DNA of 64,000 nucleotides from Struthidea cinerea (GCA_013397865.1 VZTI01001286.1:598761-662760), one strand, 5' to 3'. Counted from the first letter of the stretch, positions 13,901-26,300 are shown. The notes: generated by a model from the letters alone, not told the origin. A program made the numbers and translations.

Positions 13901-14439
13901 TGTATTTCATAGTCAGAGGGCATTTTTCAAAGGGAATATTGGATGGAATATTAGTGCTTTGCATCACTGGTGCTGTCAGCCAAGATGATTAGCACTTTGA
14001 TCTGTATGCAATTATGACTACACATCTAATCAAGGGGATTTTTGTGCAGTAAGTGTGTTGAAAGTTGATTCCTTCTGTATGCATATAGAATGGAAGGTCC
14101 TTCTACTAAATCTCTCGTATATTAGGGCTTTACTTAATGATGGTAACTGTTACATAACTCACTCTGAAGTGTGAAATACAAAGAATGTTATGTCAAGACA
14201 CAGGGTAGGGATAACACAACTTTTCTTGTCATAACTCAGGAGAGATGCTGGAGCTGGGAAGTCAGCCTGATCTGTGAGCACAACAAAGAAAAGGTAATGG
14301 GTAACACTAGTAGGCAACTCTATTCTGAGGGGTGCAGAGAAGCCCATTTACTGACCTGGTGTGCCCCCTAGAGAGGAGTGCTGCTTACCAAGGGCTCGTG
14401 TCAGGGTTGTCACTGAGAGTGAGGTCTCATACAGTCCAC
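10947..14439. other. Non-coding intergenic sequence
   Basis: No coding signal or recognised repeat. A short G-run with CpGs (gtcggtcggggggg) sits at 12154. Confidence 0.6.
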
Positions 14440-15590
14440 TGATTATTATGTGCTGCTGTTGTTTCATGTGGGCACCAGAGATACTGCCAGGAGCACTCTG
14501 ACAAGTGCCAAGGATTACAGAGCCCTGAGAGCAGCAGTAAGGGAGTCTGGAACGCAGGTAGGTTTTACATCAATCAAAGGGAAATGTGTTTGAGAGGACC
14601 AGTTGAATCTGGTGGATCAACAAATGGTTACAAGACTGGTGCCACAACCAGGGGTTCAGCTGCTTAGACTTTGAGAGTCATTTTGAGAAACCTGTTCTAT
14701 ATGCGGGGCTGGTGGGGTCTCTTTGTCAGAGAGGACAGTGTTTTCTTGCCAAGCTGGTCAAGAAGGCTTAAAACTAAAGTTACCAAGGGAGTGGAACCTC
14801 AATCCATCCCAAACCCAGCAGTTTGATGCCAGGGCCAGCAGTAGATGCCTAGAGTCTGTAGAGAGATCACAGGTCAGCAGGAGAGCACCTAAAGAGCAGC
14901 ACAGGAATTCACAGAATCACGAGATATTCTGAGCTGTAAGGCACCCATAAGGATCAAGTCGAACTCCTAAGTGAATTGCCTGTAAGGGAATCAAACCCAG
15001 GCCCTTACTAGCACCGTGCTCTAACCAAGTGAGATAATCTCAGGGTCATTCCAACCACTGCAGCCACTTATTCAGCTTCACTGGGGGCCTCTGTGCAAGC
15101 ACTTACAGCGTGGGGAATAAACAACAGGAGTTACAGACATGTACATGCTTGCAGGCCTGTGATCTTACTGGCTTCAGGGAGATGTGGTGGCATGGCTGCT
15201 ATGACTGGAGTGTTGAAATAGAAGGATACAGACTCTTTAGGAAGGACAGAAGGGGAGACGAGGAGGGAGCGTTGCCCTTTATGTCATTGACAAGCTGGGG
15301 TGTGTGGAGCTTCACCTGGGGATGGGTGAGGAGCTGACTGAGAGTTGTTGGCCAGGATTAAAGGGAGGACAGGGACAAGTGACATCCTAGTGGGGTTCTG
15401 CTACAGGCTGCCTGACCAGAAAAACTTAAGTGTATGAGGCCCTCTATGGGCAGACAGGAGCCCTGTCCTCGTGTTCTCTAGCCCTGATCCTCATGGGGGA
15501 CCTCAACCACCCCAATCTGTGTTGGAGGGACAGCACAGAAAGGCATAAACAAGACCTTTGAGTCTTTTGACTTTGAGTACTTTTGACTTG
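14440..15590 (+). mobile_element. CR1 LINE fragment: inter-ORF region and ORF2 endonuclease part, interrupted by a SINE
   Basis: The left part (14440-14906) matches the CR1 stretch before ORF2, including atgtgggcaccagagatactgccagg-like and gtcaagaaggcttaaaact segments. The right part (15045-15590) encodes the start of the ORF2 AP-endonuclease: a frame from 15110 reads NKQQELQTC, EMWWHGCYDWSVEIEGYRLF and RKDR, and further on LMGDLNHP appears after a frame change. Frameshifts and stops make it dead. The reverse transcriptase part is absent (5' piece only). Confidence 0.85.
14907..15044 (-). mobile_element. TguSINE1-type SINE (tRNA-Ile head, CR1-like tail), minus strand
   Basis: Read on the minus strand, it begins with a tRNA-Ile-like head: an A box region (TTATCTCACTTGGTTAGAGC), then GGTGCTAGTAA, then a B box (GGTTTGATTCC). 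After about 75 nt follows a CR1-like tail ending GAATATCTCGTGATTCTGTG. This arrangement is known from the passerine TguSINE1 family, mobilised by CR1 machinery. It interrupts the CR1 copy around it. It is the strongest lineage marker in the window. Confidence 0.85.
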
Positions 15591-17149
15591 TTTGGAAATA
15601 GATGAGTCATGAGCAGCCTTACTCTCCAAGTCAGAAGCACTTAAAGATCCTTCTTGCTGCTTGCCAAAGGGTTTCGATTATTGCCTGCCAGAAGAGATTA
15701 TTCTCTAGTGAGATGGCATTTAGTGTCACCACTGCCCCGAACAGCCCTTTCACTGGGATGGAAAGCCCATTACTCCATTCCTGAGAACTCTGTAATTCTG
15801 ATTCAGAAACACACTTGATGACAGTTGTCAGCTCATCCTATGTAAAGGCTGACTGTTCCCCTCCATTTGTGAATTCACTCAGTGATAATGACTGTCAGGA
15901 AAAGAGTAAGCTAATTCTATCTACCAAGATAACTAAAAAATTTAATAATAATAGTAATATTAATAGTAACAGTAATAGTAATAGTAATAGTAATAGTAAT
16001 AGTAATAGTAATAGTAATAGTAATGAAATTAAATTTATTTAACTAGATATTTAACTACAATTAACGGCCCCAAGAAATTGCAGTGGGAAGATGTTTTATT
16101 AAATGTTGTTTCTGTCCTGATACCAGCTGTCTTCAGTTGTTAGCTCAGTATCTTTCTATGGTGGTGTTTTTGAACTTTTTTAAGCAAGGACAGTGAATGC
16201 CAGCCAGATTCCTCTGCTCTCTAAGCACTTTCCCACAGAGAATGCATCTTAAAGAACTAGTCAGAGGTTCTCTCAGCTTGTCAGAGTAGGGGAAGTTATC
16301 TCAGCAGATTCTCTCCAATGCTACTTTCTGGATATGAACCTTCTGTAAAGAATAAGTTGTGTTGTAAGCGCATTAAAAATTTAGGTCGCTCAAAGGCTCT
16401 GGAAACATAGTCTATGCAACACTGGGACTGGGCTATGAGGAAGTGTTCTCTGAAAGCAGAATTCTTCTATTATACAAAATAATTACTGGAGATAGTGCAT
16501 TTTCAACACCCTGAGATTCCTTTCTCTTGCAGTTGCTGAAACTTGAATGAAACAATCTTTTCAGCACTGGACTTTTCTTTCTCTGTCTAGGATGAAGACA
16601 TAATGAACAACATGCAGAGAGTGATGAAATGAAACCTGACACATAACGTTCTACAAGAGAACAAGGTGTTTAAGGGTGCAATATCTACCTAATTTGTATG
16701 ATTTGAGTGATCCACCAACAATTACTCTTAGAATTTGTAAGACTTGTCCTCCTCTGGAGATCGCCAAGGAGAATGAGCCAGAATACTGTTATTTGGTTTT
16801 AGAAGTGAGAATAATTATTCTTGGAAAGGTGAAGTGCACTTGTATAATATCACAGATAACGGAAGAGCCTGGTCTGCTGATTCCCATGTGCTTTTATGGA
16901 AAACTGTCAGCAGGAAGGTCAGGAAAAACTTCCATGGCACATATAAAGTCTAAAAAAATTAATATTAAGCTCAAGAACAAAGAATATAACAGTCTGTAGC
17001 ACCCTGGTCAAGTGAAGCTGTCCTGATTTAAGCTAATGATGCCCAGCTCACAGCTATGCTTTTGATAGTCTCCTTCCATGCTAAAACTTTATTTTGAAGG
17101 CTGTGCTGGAAGTATATTAAGAGACAATGCTTTCTCTTGTTTGAAATTT
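15591..17149. other. Non-coding apart from the hexamer microsatellite
   Basis: No gene recognised. A 107-codon frame at 16676-16999 has no motif and an ordinary AT-rich composition, so it is taken as chance. Confidence 0.55.
15942..16024 (+). repeat. Hexanucleotide microsatellite (AATAGT)n
   Basis: About 80 bp with a period of six (taatag), about 10 near-perfect units in the middle and interrupted units at the left edge. It creates a low-complexity Asn-Ser frame that has no meaning as protein. Confidence 0.95.
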
Positions 17150-17870
17150 GTATCCTAACTTAACCTGTACTAGCCAATCCATGCAGGCATAAGGTGTATA
17201 AAACTAGCAAGGTAAGGCAAGGCACTGGGCTCTTAATATCATACCTGGTGCTTTTAAGTATTGTCTGCTTAATGAATGTTTGATATAGAAAAGACTGCGT
17301 GAATGTGTAGTCTGCATCTGCGCCTCAGGTGGAATGATGTGTATTATATTCTTATCGGTGTTTTGTCCAGTCTAGCTTCTGTACTGTTAGAAGGCAAGCA
17401 TTGTAGCTAGCTAGGGTACACTTACAGCCTGATGAGAGTGACTGTGGATGCTCCTGGCTGTGGAAGAAACAACGGAACCCCTGTACACTGGTTTTATCCA
17501 CCTTCTCAAACTTACTGTGCTTGCCTGTGATAACAGGGATTATGGACTCAACTGTGGTGGCCGATTGGCCTGTGGCACAAGGGACAGAGAGCACTCTTGG
17601 TAAGACAGTCTCTGGTGCCAGAGACTTATTGGTCATGGTGAAGGAAAGAAGCTTCTCCCAGGACGCCTGTTCGGTTGTGGTAATCTCCCCCAGTTTGGCT
17701 CCCCCGGTTGGCTGTCAGCCTCTACCCCTTGTCACTCCCCCTGAGCTTCCCACTGGTCCTGTTCCCTAGTTCCACCCTTTCCCCGCCCCCAGATAAAACC
17801 CTGAGTTCGCGATTGTTCTCACCTTAGCTTCTGCACTGTGAAAAGTTCCAGAGGCAACCATGAAACTAAA
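17150..17870 (+). mobile_element. LTR-like, probably endogenous-retrovirus-derived sequence
   Basis: Two promoter-like blocks occur here. One is gtataaaactag at about 17198. The other is agataaaaccctgag at about 17792, preceded by a C-rich stretch with CCCCGCCCC like the one upstream of the TATA box in the 8.6 kb LTR. GC content is raised compared with the surroundings. I could not find matching TG/CA ends or a target-site duplication, so boundaries and class are open. The motif agcttctgyactg occurs twice (17374 and 17826), which may reflect repeated LTR parts. Confidence 0.35.
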
Positions 17871-20800
17871 AGAATCTCAGCTCATAATCCTTATCGCTTT
17901 GCCCATTTATGCAAAGACAGATCAAAGCAAAGTTGCTAATATTCAGATTTCTTCTGAGTCCTATGCCACCGGAAAAAAATACCTGAGACTAAAAAGGTGA
18001 CTCATCCAACCTAGGTGGTTAATGAGTAATGACTTGGCACTTGTCTGACTGGGAAACAGCTATAAACCTCTCTATAAGTATTTCTCCATATGAATGGAAT
18101 TTGGTAAAATTGACAAAGATGTCCAAAGAGGCTTTTTTGTTTTTGTTTTTGTTTATATTTCTGTTGAAAAGAAAGAAACCAAGAAAATTCTTTTATATGA
18201 AAGAGTTAAAGATATTAAATACAAACACCTATTGACAGAAGATGTACCACTCCTGTTTCTGGCAAGGGAATGTCACTTCCACTGGCCTGGCTGTGAAATA
18301 GATGGAGGGCAAAACTACCATAGCCTCTGACAAAACTTTCAGGCGGTTCCCTTCCTTTTTAAGCACCTAGACGAAATAGTGTGAAAGTGTTCAATATCCA
18401 GCGGCTTTGAAAGCATTTCTACAATGGCTGCTACTGCCTAAGCACTTCCAAAAGTGTATTCATAAATTTAGAAGGATTCGTGGAAAGGAGAAAAAAGTAA
18501 ATTTTAGCTTTGAAAACATGGAAAAATGCACAAAGGAGCTCTGACTGCTGATGAGATCACATCAATCACATAGAAATACACAGCTGTCTCTGAGAAATAA
18601 CATTATAAATATAAGGAAGGTATAGCAATAATTCTCATGGATTCAGCAGAAGGTGAATATTTTGAAAACGTAACCGGAAACCCTGGATACCTTCCTCTTG
18701 CGGCTGAAGTAGCTTAAGCTGAGGACAGCAAATACATGACAGAAACAAACCTCCATCATTAATTTCAGGTCCCAGTTATGTTAATCTATATGAGTAATTA
18801 TAGTTTAATGAATCTGAATTGTAATTAACTAGATTTGAATTGTGTTAATATGCCTTTTCATATGACATACTGTCTATAAATTATGTTCAGAGTGTACCTG
18901 TATTTTACAAAAAAATAAAATTAATGATCACTTCACCTTGATAGTTTTATAAATCCCCTTGGTATTACAGTTCCCAGTTTGTTTTATAGGCTTGAGATTT
19001 ATCCTTGGCCTTGTGGAAATAGACGAAGTATAGGCTCTCCAGTCCGAAGAAGCCTTTATGAATTTTCTGTGTCCAGCAGTATGGATAGGTATATAGTTAT
19101 GATCATTAGGTCTATTGAATCTGAGCTCACATATAACAGACACATTTAGATTGTCCTTGATTTAATTGTGTACAAACTAGGACACAAGATTCAGAAAAAA
19201 ATGACGAGTCCAATCTAAAACGAAAGTTTGTTATTCTTTAAAATGATGTACAGACACTCTCCTGTAATAACAATATTCCTTGACAGAAGAAATTACTGAT
19301 GACTTCATTTCATCTATCAGGAGAAAAAAATCATTGTTTTCCATAATCTTAGTTGCACAAAAATTTTCTGGAATAAATGTCAGCCCCAGTTTGAGATGAC
19401 ATTTCCTCCCTCATTCAGACACTTCCCATCGTTTCTCAGTGCTGTTGTAAACCCTGAGAAAGAGTACTGCCAATGCATCTGAAAAAATAGATACCTACAC
19501 AACTAGACAGGTACAATTTCCAGCTGTGATGCTGTTTCATATCATGTATCTATCATCCTTGAGAAAGAAAATTAAATATTCTTGGCTCAACCTCACTAGT
19601 TGCATTATTGGGAGGTGAAAAATAAGATTTAGTTTGTGGGCTTTTGTTTTGGTTTATTTTTAAGAAGCTGCACAGAAGCTGCCTAACCCACAATTGATGG
19701 TAACCCTCCATCAACTGGAGCTACAATTTGCCCAAGAAATAAAACACCAAAATAGTACAGCAAAGTTGATGGAAACCCTCCGTTAAGCTCCTGATATACA
19801 AGAAATTATTATTTAAGTAGCTTTCACAGAATTGGGACCTAAAACAATTCACCTGAAGAAATTATCAAAGTGCGAATTTGTGCCAAAAACATGGCTAGTG
19901 TCTAAGAGCCCTGGGAGATACAAAGTTTGTGCAAAGCTGTCAGCAAGAAGGTATTGAGGCAATAAGGAAAAAAAAAACACAACCCCCCCCCCCCCCCCAC
20001 AACAAAAAAAAACAAACAAACAAAAAAAAACCCCAAACAAACCCCATGTAAATCTGCAGATTTCAAGTCAGGGTAAGTCTGCAGCCTTTTACTCAACGAT
20101 ATAATTAGAAATTTTCTTAAAATTTTGAAGGAACATTCTCCTCTGTTTCCATTGTAAACCACTTTAAAAACAAGTTGGTATTTCAGGAAGGTGAAATAGG
20201 ACATATGAATTAAACTGCTGTTAGACTTTGTTCCTGTTTTGGGGCTGTGCTTAGCATATCTGTAAAATGGGTGGCCTAAAACTGGAGCATACCATTCTGA
20301 GGGACAGCAGCTCTGTGTTGACATTTTATGGAGAAGGCAGGTGAAAAACATCAATTGACAAGTCTAAAGTGTGGGCTGTCGATGTATTTTCCAATCAGTT
20401 TTGAGGGAATTTCTGTCTAAAAGTTAGGATCTATCATATAAAATTCAGCAAATTTTATAATTCTACTCTTGTGTGAAAGTCTGAGTCAACTAACAACACC
20501 TACAAGTGGCTCGGGTAGGCAGGCACTTTCAACAGATGTTCTCAGAAGGATGCTCATAAAGTAGGTGCCATATGGGCTTTGATTCTGGACACTCCCGAAT
20601 GCTGAGGAAGAGTAGATTGTCATTTTATAACACACCTATAGTAAAAAAACCACTGCACATCTGCACTATTCTGGAAAGCCAGAAAACACATTATTGATAA
20701 TTAATTGCAAATCTGCTTCTATTTTGAGGAGGTGATGGAATGCAGCAGCCTCATTAACTTCCCGCCTGCACAGCCATCAAGGAAAGCAGAGCTCCTTGTG

Positions 20801-22184
20801 TCACTTCTGTCCCACCTACTGACAGGTGATATGTGTGAAATAGTTCTCAAAATTATGGCTTCAAAGGGCAGGTTTGAACAAGACCAAGCAGTGAATGCGT
20901 AAAGGAAACAGGCTCCTCTCTTGGCCTAGGCTGTGTGATATGAGTGACACTCCTGTCATTCCCTGTTAAATACCTGAAAAATCTGACTCCAGTTTTGTGA
21001 AGTTTGTCTTGTAGTTTTGTCTGTGACCTTCCCACTTCTTAGGGCCAGACAGCAGAAGCAACTGATGCTTTTTCCCCCCTTTTTTGTTAAGAGGATGCAA
21101 ACCCTTTACCAGGAAGTCAAAGATATTTTAGCGTTATACTTGAAAGAATTTGTAAAGTTCTAGAAACTACCTTTATTGTTGCCCTTATTACTTAAAGGCA
21201 TGTGATTTGATTATTATCTGAGAGTGACCAGGAGACTATGGCACATCCTTGTAGATTGCTTCGGCACTTAACATTTTCATGCTTTTTGTCATACTGGTTT
21301 GACACAGGTATGTCAGGGGCTAATTTCCAGTAACAGCCTCTAAATATTGTAGACCAGGGCATCTGCTCAGTAACTCAGGCAAACATTAACAGAAAAATTG
21401 AACCTAAATATTCCAGAAACACTTAAAATTCTCTACCTAGTTTATCAAGAGGTACAAAGGAGGAAGAAAATCTATTAAAATTAAAAATGCAGGTCTGTTT
21501 TTTTTTTTAATTTTTATGTTCCTGCTATTTGATGGTACATTATACATATTTCTCAGTAATAGAGGGTGATGCTCAATGAGCACCTTTGTGAAGAGGCCAA
21601 ATTCTCTCTTAAGAAGCTGCAAACAATTTTGAATAGGGCATTGCAATGGAATGGTCTTCATGTATGCAAACTCTGACCTTTTTGCTCTTTCTGTAATCAC
21701 TTGGAGAACCAGAAGTTTTCATACATCATGGCTTTGTGACTTTATATTTATTTTCTTGCTGCTTTTCATAATTTTGTTTGTATGTTTTTGTTTTTCCTGC
21801 GAACACTTCCTCTTTTCCTGTATTTCTACATCATTCCCCATAACAGTAATTTTTCTCAAAGCATTCAATAAACTAATGATTGTGCAATTCTCTGCTCATT
21901 TTCCCCCTGCTTTTAATCAGCAAATTCATGTTGTATGAAACTACAATAAATTATATATATTATACAAATCTGCTTATGTAAAAAATATGTACAGACCTCA
22001 GTAGATTATGAAAAAGATGAAAAATACTTTAAAATCATGCTGGAAATAACTTGTGTTTACCCAGTATATTAGTCCTACATGGGTTGTGCTTGCAAAAACA
22101 ACAAAGTACAGTGTGTCTTTAAATTTTGATTTTCTAAAAGCGAAGCAACTCAAATAGTCAATGAACTTTTAAGAATAACAATTG
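17871..22184. other. Non-coding intergenic sequence
   Basis: AT-rich, with the A/C tract at 19968-20045. Around 18760-18900 it holds several TAATT/ATTA cores in a smooth AT-rich block. No gene is seen. Confidence 0.6.
19968..20045. repeat. Low-complexity poly-A / poly-C tract
   Basis: A run of A, then 17 C, then A-rich sequence with caaacaaacaaac units and cccc blocks. This is simple-sequence material. The long homopolymer C is also a place where assembly errors are likely. Confidence 0.9.
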
Positions 22185-22625
22185 CATCCAGTTCTGAGGT
22201 CCCCAACATAGGAAAGATGTGGAGCTACTGTACTGAGTACAGAGGAGGGCCACAATGATGATCAGAGGGCTGGAGCACCTCTTCTGTGGAGATAAACTGA
22301 GAGAGCTGGGGCTGTTCAGCATGGGCAAGAGAAGGTACCAGGGAGAACTTATGGAAATATTCCAGTAGTCAAAGGGGTTTTACAAGAAAGCTGGAGAGGG
22401 ACTGCTTATGAGGGCCTGTAGTTACAGGTTAAGGCTGTCACTATGTGTCCTTCAAACTGAACTAGCTTGAAACTGAGACAGCAAGTGTGGATTAGATATT
22501 AGGAATTTTTTTCTGTGAGGGTGGTGAGGTTTCCCAGAGAAGTTGTGGATGCCCTGAAAGTGTTCAAGGCCAGGTTGGATGGGGCTCTGAGCAATTTGGT
22601 CCAGTGCAAGGTATCCCTGCCTGCT
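22185..22625 (+). mobile_element. CR1 LINE 3' fragment, left piece of a disrupted copy
   Basis: CR1 landmarks in order: ttgcatccagttctgaggtcccc, gaggagggccacaatgatgatc, agggctggagcacctcttctg, ctgagagagctggggctgttcagc, and a frame FPREVVDALKVFKARLDGAL followed by SNLVQCKVSLP. Around 22625 the match to CR1 ends and foreign sequence begins. CR1 3'-end sequence appears again at 23262. Confidence 0.88.
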
Positions 22626-22774
22626 GGAATCCAGAATGCAGAGAATATCTCTCTGCCTGTTTTGAAGGATTCTACCCCCCTGGACAACACTGTCTTTGAC
22701 CTTCGCCCATGGAGAAAATTACCTACCCTTTGGGAAGAGTTGGAATCTACACTGGTGTGAACTAGATGATAGCA

Positions 22775-23245
22775 TGTTATGTAAGATTATTACAAGGTGA
22801 AAATTTAGGGTCTTTGGGCTTGTTAATATAGTAAATAGATAAAAGTAAGAAACTTCAAAATGGAGGATTGTTGTTGTTCTCTAGGCTTCTTGTTCCTTCT
22901 TCTATTCCTCCATATTCTGCAGTAGAAGTAGTTTAAGATAATTGGTTAGAAAATTCCGCAGTTCCGATGTACGTGACAAAGTGATTTATAGAACTTTGGT
23001 GGAAAAGTGAAAATATCTTTCGTTTTACGTTTTAATTGGATAATTTACCTTTAAAAAGACTGTCTAATCTTGATAGTGCGGACTTCTTCCTGCATTCTCT
23101 GCCCGGCTAGCTCAGTCGGCAGAGCAAGTGACTCCCTTTCTCTGATAAGACTTAATAAACAACTATCTGAAAGCAGAGGTTTGAAGAAGTCTCCGTTCGT
23201 CTCCTGAATTCCTGGCAAAGACGCTAAACCTCTCCCCCATCAGGG
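22775..23245 (+). mobile_element. LTR-like insertion containing a tRNA-Lys 5'-half sequence
   Basis: Sequence unlike CR1 sits between two CR1 pieces. It starts around TGTAAGATTATTAC, ends around CTCTCCCCCA, and carries AATAAA at 23154-23159 close to the right end, the layout of a U3-R-U5. The segment 23101-23126 matches the 5' part of tRNA-Lys (acceptor strand, D stem and A box) with one visible difference. No target-site duplication could be fixed. Confidence 0.5.
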
Positions 23246-23261
23246 GAGACATTAATTAAGG

Positions 23262-23380
23262 CACGGAATGTGTCACCTGCCACAGCAGAGGAATATGAAC
23301 TAGATGATCTTTAAAGTCCTTTACAACTCAAGCCATGCTATGAGTCTGATTCTGTGATTCTATGATTCCATAATTCCATG
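23262..23380 (+). mobile_element. CR1 LINE 3' end, right piece
   Basis: Resumes with cacggaatgtgtcacctgcc, then gaactagatgatctttaaag, tacaactcaagcc and the CR1 tail gattctgtgattctatgattcc. The first 40 bp overlap the CR1 segment already present at 22595-22622, so part of the CR1 3' region is present twice around the LTR-like insert. Confidence 0.85.
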
Positions 23381-26300
23381 AAATGTGGTCTTGGAAACAA
23401 ATATAGATATTTTTAGCTCTGCATAAAGGTAGAGTTTGATATTGTCATTGGCTTTACAGCCTTACTCAGAAGAAGCTGAAGAGTGTGATACTCCCTTTAG
23501 CACCCACTCTACTTTCCTATGGAAACATTGTGGGAATCATTCTGGGGTACTCCAAAATACAAGGCCACTACTGCACTTTATGGCAGCCTCAGCAGTCTTT
23601 GTTTCTACTCTTTGCTGGGGCCTTGAGAGCATCAAGAGGCTCTGCAGCGTCTCTGCCCTTCCTGGAGCTCTGGCTGTGGGCGCTCAAACCAGCTCTGAGA
23701 TGATGTGGCCAGGCTGCGTGAGCAAGAGCAATGGGAAGCCGTGGTCCCTCCACTTGGGAGCCATGCTGGAGTTGGAGCCTGTGCCTTCAGCTGAACTGAG
23801 GATAAACCAAGGATTGTGCCTGGCCATGAACCTTGCTGATGCTTCATTTTTTGGCTCGGCAGCAGCTGAGCAGGAGCAGGAGCAGGGCTGGGGAGGGCTG
23901 GTTCTCCAAGAGTGGTCTGACCCACCGAGCACTCCCAGCATTTGGCCCCTTAGGTACTTATGATGGTACCACTTCTTTTGTTCAGTTAAAAGCATATATA
24001 TTTACAGGATATTTACCCCCTGGAATATGTCTCTTCTATTTTAAAATACAGTAAATAAACACATCTTTGATGTGGGACTGTGGAGATCAAGCTTATAAGG
24101 TGAAGCAATTTTCCCATTATAACAGGAGAATGAAAATAAGCAATATGTAAACTCCTCAAGGACAACGTATAATTATATTGCATACTAAAGAGGACACTCA
24201 AGGCTACTGCATGATAGATGGCAAAGCTGAATGAGTTCATATTAACTCTTATCTCTTAAGTAAATTTAGTGCAATGATTGGCAAAGTCCATTGTGTTGCT
24301 GGGAAAGACAGCAGATTAAATTATTTTGGATTTGTAAATTAAACAGCACAATTTTTCAAAACAATAGCTCACTGTTATGGTAACTGAAAGGATGTATTTG
24401 CTTAGCCATTAGGACTTAACCAAACAGTGAACAGTAGGTTCTAAAGTAAATGCACATATACAGCAAGCTGACAAACAGAAAATGGCCAGGGAACAGAAAT
24501 TGTAAGGACTGTGCTCCATTTAGTCAGAGTGTCATGATTTAAATGTTAGATAAGAATTTGCCACACCTGCTTACAAGTGACCTATTGGGCATTAGGTTTG
24601 TGGGTTCACAGGCAGTACAAGGTAGGCACAGGAGGAAGAATTCAGTCCACAAATCATTTGGAGTCCAGCTATTCCAACAGCACTCCTGAGCCATACTTAG
24701 ATATTGCAGAGGATATAGTATGAGCTACTGTTTATTCATTTGCTGAATTTCATTTGGATCAATGGTCTAGGAATTGCCTTCTTCTGAACATATTTTTATA
24801 GAGAAAAAAAAAAATCATTCATGTTCAGATCACCCAAATGTAGAGAGATAAAAAAAGAGATTGATGCTTGTCTCACTAGACTCAACTGAAAATTCACTTT
24901 TGCATATTTTACTTCTTATTTTGAATAGTTGGTAAGTACAATGGTGCTTCAGAGGTATTCAAAGATATGCACTGACTTGAAGGCTCTGTTCTGACAACAT
25001 ATGTTTTCATTAAGATATATTTAATGAACTTTTCACTATATTTCACTGTTCAAACTACTTGATCAAATACTTTACTGCATACAGTTTCTGTCAGCTGTTT
25101 ACAAAATAAGACCCTAACTTCCTGGGAAAATATTGCAGAATGTGAATCCTACTGTTAGTTGGTGTGATTACATTTTCTTTCACGGGTTTTGTAAATTAAT
25201 ACAGAAATCAGATAATAAAGAGATGCAGGCAGAGGCTTAAAACAAGCCCTTCAGCTATCTGGATGATGGCTGCTGCAGAAGAACTGATAGAGAGTAGAAG
25301 AGAGCAGTTGTTGAAAGTGTGCTTTGTTTCCTTCCTAGGCTACTTGTTTTTATTATGGCATTATTTTTTTTTAGTCAGAAAGATACAGCTTTAATATTTT
25401 TCATTAAATATCTATGGATTTTTTTTGCCACTCCCTGCAAGAAGGGGCATCTTTCCCTTTTGCTAATGAGAAGACATTACATTCTGTGTAATTTGATTTA
25501 TATAAGAATCTCTGTGAGGTTGTAGCATTTTAGGGGGCTATGACAGAGACACAAAGACCTATTCATTGTACGTCACACGTAAAAAAGTGATTGCATACAT
25601 ATTCATTACTTTGTATTTTTTACATAAGAGGAAAAATTCCATCTGTCCCCCTTGCTGCAGTTTACTTTCCCTGGTTTATATTCCCTATTTTAAGTGAATA
25701 GTGAAAGCAACATGCCAACAGTATAACACTGCATAGATTGAAATGAAATTATGCTGCATAAACTAAACAAATGTAAAAGAGAGTGTTTAGAAATAGAAAA
25801 GCATTGCTGTTCTCCCTCAAGCAGTTCATGCTGACATGGTAACATCAGCTGAATCCAAGTGCAAGATTTTATGCAGGGTCCTCGGAGCACACTGTGTTTC
25901 AGTTTTTGAAATGTTCAAAGGTCTGACATGGTTGTCCCCTGAGTTTCCTGGTAGCTATGTTCCTACAGAGACAATGAGGATTTTACACAAAGTTTAATAC
26001 AGAGTTCAGAGAACTGCTGTGTGGCCGTGCAGAGGAAGGGTTCACTTAAAATTAATACATGCAACAGAAGCCCTGAAGCACTAGACAGTTTGAAGGCCTC
26101 CTAAGAATGAACTTTCACTCAGCATAAAGGTAGCACTGGTAATCCCCACAGCGCCCAAACAATCACACACAAAATGCACTTTATGTTATTGAAAAAGTAC
26201 TAAAAAAATCCAGCTGTTCCATGTATCTTCCTTGGCTGCCGCAGGAGAAGAACCAGAGTCAAAAAAAAAAGCCAAAACCAACAAACCACACATCAGTCCA

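Noticed and set aside
14965..15044. A tRNA-Ile gene on the minus strand
   Set aside because: The tRNA-like head is fused to a CR1-like tail and has lost acceptor pairing, as expected for a SINE.
15815..16042. ORF with a long Asn-Ser repeat
   Set aside because: Translation of the hexanucleotide microsatellite, with no coding sequence around it.
19902..20354. 150-codon minus-strand ORF with a hydrophobic and Gly-rich segment
   Set aside because: It crosses the poly-A/poly-C tract, which produces the Phe and Gly runs. No family resemblance.
23101..23172. A tRNA-Lys gene
   Set aside because: Only the 5' part matches. The anticodon loop, T arm with B box and 3' acceptor strand are not present in the right places.
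23436..23963. 175-codon plus-strand ORF
   Set aside because: No recognisable domain. It lies in a GC-richer patch with overlapping ORFs on the other strand and has no splice or conservation signal visible here. Best explained by low stop density.
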